17,362 nucleotides of DNA, from contig JAKAAZ010000063.1 in the NCBI GenBank assembly GCA_021802085.1, forward strand, positions 1 to 17,362. Reading direction: 5' to 3'. Shown piece after piece: positions 14,697-17,362 of the stretch (position 1 is its first letter; every line of letters begins with the position of its first letter). The position numbers and the translations under genes were made by a program. This DNA is from Acidobacteriota bacterium. GTDB taxonomy: Bacteria > Acidobacteriota > Terriglobia > Terriglobales > Acidobacteriaceae. A model generated the notes under the pieces. The model searched no databases. It saw only the letters and a list, made by a program, of their open reading frames with translations, and was not told where the DNA came from.

Positions 14697-15977
14697 CTAC
14701 CCATTCGCAGCCGGACTATCCAACTCCCCAGTCCTATATTTCTTTCCTAAAATAAACAACGCCAGCGTCCCTAACAGGGGCATAAACGCGACCATGATAA
14801 ATACGGGCTTGTACGATACATGGTCCACCAGGATTCCGGTAAGCAGCGGGAACAAGAGGCCGCTGAGACCTCCCGAAACACCTGTCAGGCCAGTGGCCCG
14901 ACCCACCAAGTGGTCAGGAAATAAATCGGTAATTGCTCCAAACATATTTGCGGAAAGAAAATTGTCCGCCATGACCGCAATGCCGATCATGAGCAAGGCC
15001 GGGACCGCATTGTGCAAATACGGCACTATGAGGCTGGTGACGCAAAGCAGACTGCTGCCATACATCGTAATTTGGCGGACGGTGTAAATGTTGAGCTTTC
15101 GTTTTTGCAGCCATCCAGCCGCCCATCCGCCAAAAACCCCACCGGAATTTCCAAGGAAAAACGGAATCCAGCCAAGGACTCCAATCTGTGTCAGCGACAT
15201 GTGACGAACGCTGTACAGGTAGCTCGGAATCCAATACCAATAAAATTGCATCACCGGGCCGATCAGAAATCTGCACATCATGACCGCCCATGCCGACGAC
15301 TGCTTCAACAGGGCACTCACCGGTATCTGTGTCGATCCTTCTTCCAGTAACGCTGAAGCTTTATGGTGGGGATAGACGTACCACCAGAGGGGAACCCAGA
15401 TAGCACCAAGAAGCGCGGGAACCACAAACGCTGCCCGGAACCCATATCGCTGCATCAGAAAGACAATCAGCGGTGGCGCAACCGTGGCCCCGATCATGCT
15501 TCCGCTATTGAAGATGCCGATGGCAAGTGTCCGCTGGTCCCTGGAAAAGAAGCGGGACACGGCCTTCATTCCACCTGGGTAATTGCCCGCCTCGCCCGTC
15601 CCCATCCATAAGCGGGTCGCCCCCAGTTGCAATCCTGTGCGGGTGAAAACTTGGGAACCTGTCGCCGCCGACCACCACAGCACTGCCGCGGTCAGGCCAA
15701 GGCGCGCTCCGATGCGATCCATCAACCATCCCATCGGAAACTCGCTCGACATCATGCCGAATTGCAGGGCGGCGACGATTCTTCCATACGCTTCGTTGGA
15801 GAGATGGTAGCTGACTCGCAGCACGGGAGCCAGCACAGACAGAGTCTGGCGGTCGATAAAGTTAATGACTGTTATGGAGAAGATCAGGGCCAGTACGACC
15901 CATCGCCGGGCCGATTTCGTTGGCGCCTCAGAGGTGTCCGTCTCCTCCTCTGGGAAGTTAGGTTGATTACCCGGCAA
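14697..15977 (-). CDS. MFS transporter, anion:cation symporter (ACS) family, hexuronate/sugar-acid-like
   Basis: The product is 426 residues from TTG 15975-15977, with GGAGG 5 nt upstream. After an acidic tail, 12 membrane helices are expected. ACS hallmarks are INFIDRQTLSVLAP (38-51, the RQ pair in helix 1 typical of ExuT-type carriers), the MFS loop motif GWLMDRIGAR (83-92) and GTGEAGNYPGGMKAV (126-140). The family imports sugar acids such as hexuronates or galactonate by proton symport. In acidobacteria similar carriers sit in glycoside hydrolase clusters, so import of galactose or a galactose-derived acid is the likely role here, inferred from its place between alpha- and beta-galactosidase genes. 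It is 53 nt downstream of the GH27 gene. The exact substrate cannot be read from sequence. Confidence 0.88.
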   Translation of the reverse strand: MPGNQPNFPEEETDTSEAPTKSARRWVVLALIFSITVINFIDRQTLSVLAPVLRVSYHLSNEAYGRIVAALQFGMMSSEFPMGWLMDRIGARLGLTAAVLWWSAATGSQVFTRTGLQLGATRLWMGTGEAGNYPGGMKAVSRFFSRDQRTLAIGIFNSGSMIGATVAPPLIVFLMQRYGFRAAFVVPALLGAIWVPLWWYVYPHHKASALLEEGSTQIPVSALLKQSSAWAVMMCRFLIGPVMQFYWYWIPSYLYSVRHMSLTQIGVLGWIPFFLGNSGGVFGGWAAGWLQKRKLNIYTVRQITMYGSSLLCVTSLIVPYLHNAVPALLMIGIAVMADNFLSANMFGAITDLFPDHLVGRATGLTGVSGGLSGLLFPLLTGILVDHVSYKPVFIMVAFMPLLGTLALFILGKKYRTGELDSPAANG

Positions 15978-15982
15978 TCCTG

Positions 15983-15987
15983 CCTCC
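15983..15987 (-). promoter_or_regulatory. Ribosome binding site of the MFS gene (TTG start)
   Basis: On the minus strand GGAGG lies 5 nt before TTG 15975-15977. No ATG in this frame gives a better-placed start before the first membrane helix. Confidence 0.7.
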
Positions 15988-16030
15988 GACCCACATCACG
16001 GAACGATCACTTTCGCGAGCCACCATCACG

Positions 16031-17221
16031 CTACTGGCCCGGCTTGCTCAAACGCAGCAGTACAACTCCATGTCGCGGCACGATCACCGTGGAGTGGTCG
16101 TTCACAATACCCAGATCCGTGTGGTTCCACACATCGCGCACTGTTGCCTGCCCCTGCCAGCCTATGCTTGCCAGTTCCAGAGTCATGCTCGCCGGTTCAC
16201 TGCTCCGATTGAACAGTGCGACGGCCATTGCCCCACCTTGTAGAGGCTTCGTCCAGACTTCCAGCGGGCCGGTGGCGTGGGCCCGGTCCCCCTGCTTGCC
16301 CAGCGGGTCCTGATCGATGGCGATCACTTCCTTATTCATCAGGATGCTCCTCGTGACGGCAGACATCTGAGTGAGATCGTTGCCGGCAATCAGAGGCGCT
16401 GCAAGGATTGCCCACAGAGTGAAGTGGGTGCGTTCCTCGTCCGGCGTCATGCCGCCATTGCCAACTTCGAGAATGTCCGGATCGTTCCAGTGGCCCGGAC
16501 CCGCGTAGCGAGAGAGCCCCGCCTCACGGAATCCAATGGAAGTCATGCGGCCATAATTGTCGCTGATGTCGCCTGTGGTCCGCCACAGGTTTCCGCCCAC
16601 CTCCGGACCCCATTCCCACACCTTTCCCCAGCCGTATTGGCACATGCTGAAGACGATCGGACGACCCGTAGCCAGCAAATCCTGATGCATCGTTTGGTAG
16701 GCAGCCTTCATTATGGCGTCTGATTTTTGCAGGTCGCCATTCGATTCCCGCTGCATGATCCCGCGAAAGCTGCATAGGTCGTACTTCAAATAATCCACTC
16801 CCCACGAGGCAAACATCTTGGCATCCTGCGCTTCATGGCCATAACTCGCGGGTGCCCCTGCGCAGGTTGTCGGTCCAGGCCCGGTATAAAGACCGAATTT
16901 CAGTCCTTTGGAGTGGATATAGTCTCCCAGCGCTCTCATATCTGGGAAGTTGGGATTGGGATGAAGAACACCGGACGCATCGCGATATCCTTCCCAGCCG
17001 CCATCGATATTCACATAGACGTACCCTGCGTCCCGCATACCGCTGGAGACCAGCGCATCCGCCTGCGCGCGCACCAGTGCGTCGGAGATGTCATGATGAA
17101 AATGGTTCCAGGTGCTCCATCCCATCGGAGGAGTGACCGCCAAAGTTCCGGTCTGAGCAGTGGCATATCCCAGGCTAATGCAGAAGATGCTGACAGTCTG
17201 GATCAGGAATCGATTTTTCAT
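16031..17221 (-). CDS. Alpha-galactosidase, glycoside hydrolase family 27, secreted
   Basis: The product is 396 residues, a normal length for bacterial GH27. The signal peptide is MKNRFLIQTVSIFCISLGYATA with cleavage before QTG. The barrel opens with the family signature TPPMGWSTWNHF (30-41), then VNIDGGWEG (70-78), GLKFGLYTGPG, the nucleophile region YLKYDLC (144-150, Asp148), and the acid/base region GPGHWNDPDILEVG (241-254) with the catalytic Asp in WNDPD. A C-terminal beta-sandwich follows (VEVWTKPLQGG-like strand, AVALFNRS, HGVVLLRLS). The enzyme removes terminal alpha-linked galactose from raffinose-type sugars or galactomannan. A weak AGGTG lies 11 nt before the ATG. It is preceded by 52 nt by the end of another gene on the same strand and followed by the MFS transporter gene. 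Confidence 0.94.
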   Translation of the reverse strand: MKNRFLIQTVSIFCISLGYATAQTGTLAVTPPMGWSTWNHFHHDISDALVRAQADALVSSGMRDAGYVYVNIDGGWEGYRDASGVLHPNPNFPDMRALGDYIHSKGLKFGLYTGPGPTTCAGAPASYGHEAQDAKMFASWGVDYLKYDLCSFRGIMQRESNGDLQKSDAIMKAAYQTMHQDLLATGRPIVFSMCQYGWGKVWEWGPEVGGNLWRTTGDISDNYGRMTSIGFREAGLSRYAGPGHWNDPDILEVGNGGMTPDEERTHFTLWAILAAPLIAGNDLTQMSAVTRSILMNKEVIAIDQDPLGKQGDRAHATGPLEVWTKPLQGGAMAVALFNRSSEPASMTLELASIGWQGQATVRDVWNHTDLGIVNDHSTVIVPRHGVVLLRLSKPGQ

Positions 17222-17273
17222 TTTGGTAATCTCACCTCAGGCGCACCATCGACACTGCTATTCAGTGTGGAAA

Positions 17274-17362
17274 CTATCCGAGCTTGTCGTACCACGGGCT
17301 TGCGAATTTCAGAATTCGATTGATCTGCTCGATATTGTTGGCACCCTCGGTGTTCAACCAAT
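17274..17362 (-). CDS. C-terminal end of an unidentified upstream gene (partial)
   Basis: Reading the minus strand from 17360, 28 codons stay open to TAG 17274-17276 and read WLNTEGANNIEQ then INRILKFASPWYDKLG. The composition and amphipathic pattern look like a real protein C-terminus. The stop lies 52 nt before the GH27 start, matching the spacing inside the operon. The other minus frame that is open here has no comparable protein-like pattern. Too little is present to name the family; another carbohydrate-active enzyme would fit the context. Confidence 0.5.
   Translation of the reverse strand, partial: WLNTEGANNIEQINRILKFASPWYDKLG

Larger units (their letters stand above)
10142..17362 (-). 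other. Putative galactoside-utilisation operon
   Basis: Six same-strand genes follow each other with gaps of 52, 53, 46, 41 and 91 nt: unidentified C-terminus, GH27 alpha-galactosidase, ACS-type MFS carrier, GH42 beta-galactosidase, M24 protein and HSL-type esterase. Both glycosidases and the esterase have export signals, while the carrier spans the membrane. No promoter or operator is visible inside, and the true 5' end with any regulator lies beyond the right edge. Co-transcription is inferred from spacing and theme. Confidence 0.7.

Noticed and set aside
14651..14704. Longer start for the GH42 gene
   Set aside because: It would overlap the transporter stop and push the signal peptide far from the N-terminus. 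The later ATGs near AGGAG (14662-14666) fit better, although the choice between 14659 and 14650 is open.
1..17362. CRISPR array, tRNA, rRNA, toxin-antitoxin or phage-defence genes
   Set aside because: I saw no regularly spaced repeats, cloverleaf-like genes or recognisable defence proteins on either strand.

Overview
The window looks like a chromosomal segment of an acidobacterium, probably of the order Terriglobales (Acidobacteriaceae-like). This rests on moderately GC-rich coding, the RuvB sequence type, a CBM9/DUF5916 outer-membrane protein, and a short membrane protein of a kind I associate with that group. The taxonomy is inference from remembered family patterns, not from a search.

Region 1 (1-545, minus) is the edge of a mobile element. 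An open frame running off the left end joins the N-terminal helix-turn-helix half of an IS630-type transposase in frame to an internal piece of an IS110-type transposase. Region 2 (630-5082) is a surface-glycan-like module: a GT-C-like membrane protein on the minus strand, divergent from a FAD-dependent oxidoreductase whose stop overlaps the start of a second, larger GT-C membrane glycosyltransferase (ATGA overlap). Region 3 (5131-6162) is ruvB, without ruvA or ruvC beside it. Region 4 (6349-8796) is a CBM9/DUF5916 outer-membrane beta-barrel protein.

Region 5 (8797-10040) holds the decayed C-terminal end of a beta-lactamase-family serine hydrolase (minus) and an unrecognised 316-residue protein (plus).

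Region 6 (10142-17362, all minus) is a tightly packed putative operon. In transcription order it contains: the C-terminal end of an unidentified gene, a secreted GH27 alpha-galactosidase, an ACS-type MFS sugar-acid/sugar transporter, a secreted GH42 beta-galactosidase, an M24 (creatinase/aminopeptidase-fold) protein that has lost most metal ligands, and a secreted HSL-type alpha/beta hydrolase. Gaps within it are about 41-91 nt. The simplest reading is use of plant galactosides or galactan/galactomannan fragments: exported glycosidases and perhaps an esterase trim the substrate, and the MFS carrier imports a product. The M24 protein is the odd member.

I see no tRNA, rRNA, CRISPR array or phage genes. 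No clearly new defence or mobile system is visible. The most unusual items are the chimeric transposase frame and the ligand-poor M24 protein inside a sugar operon.
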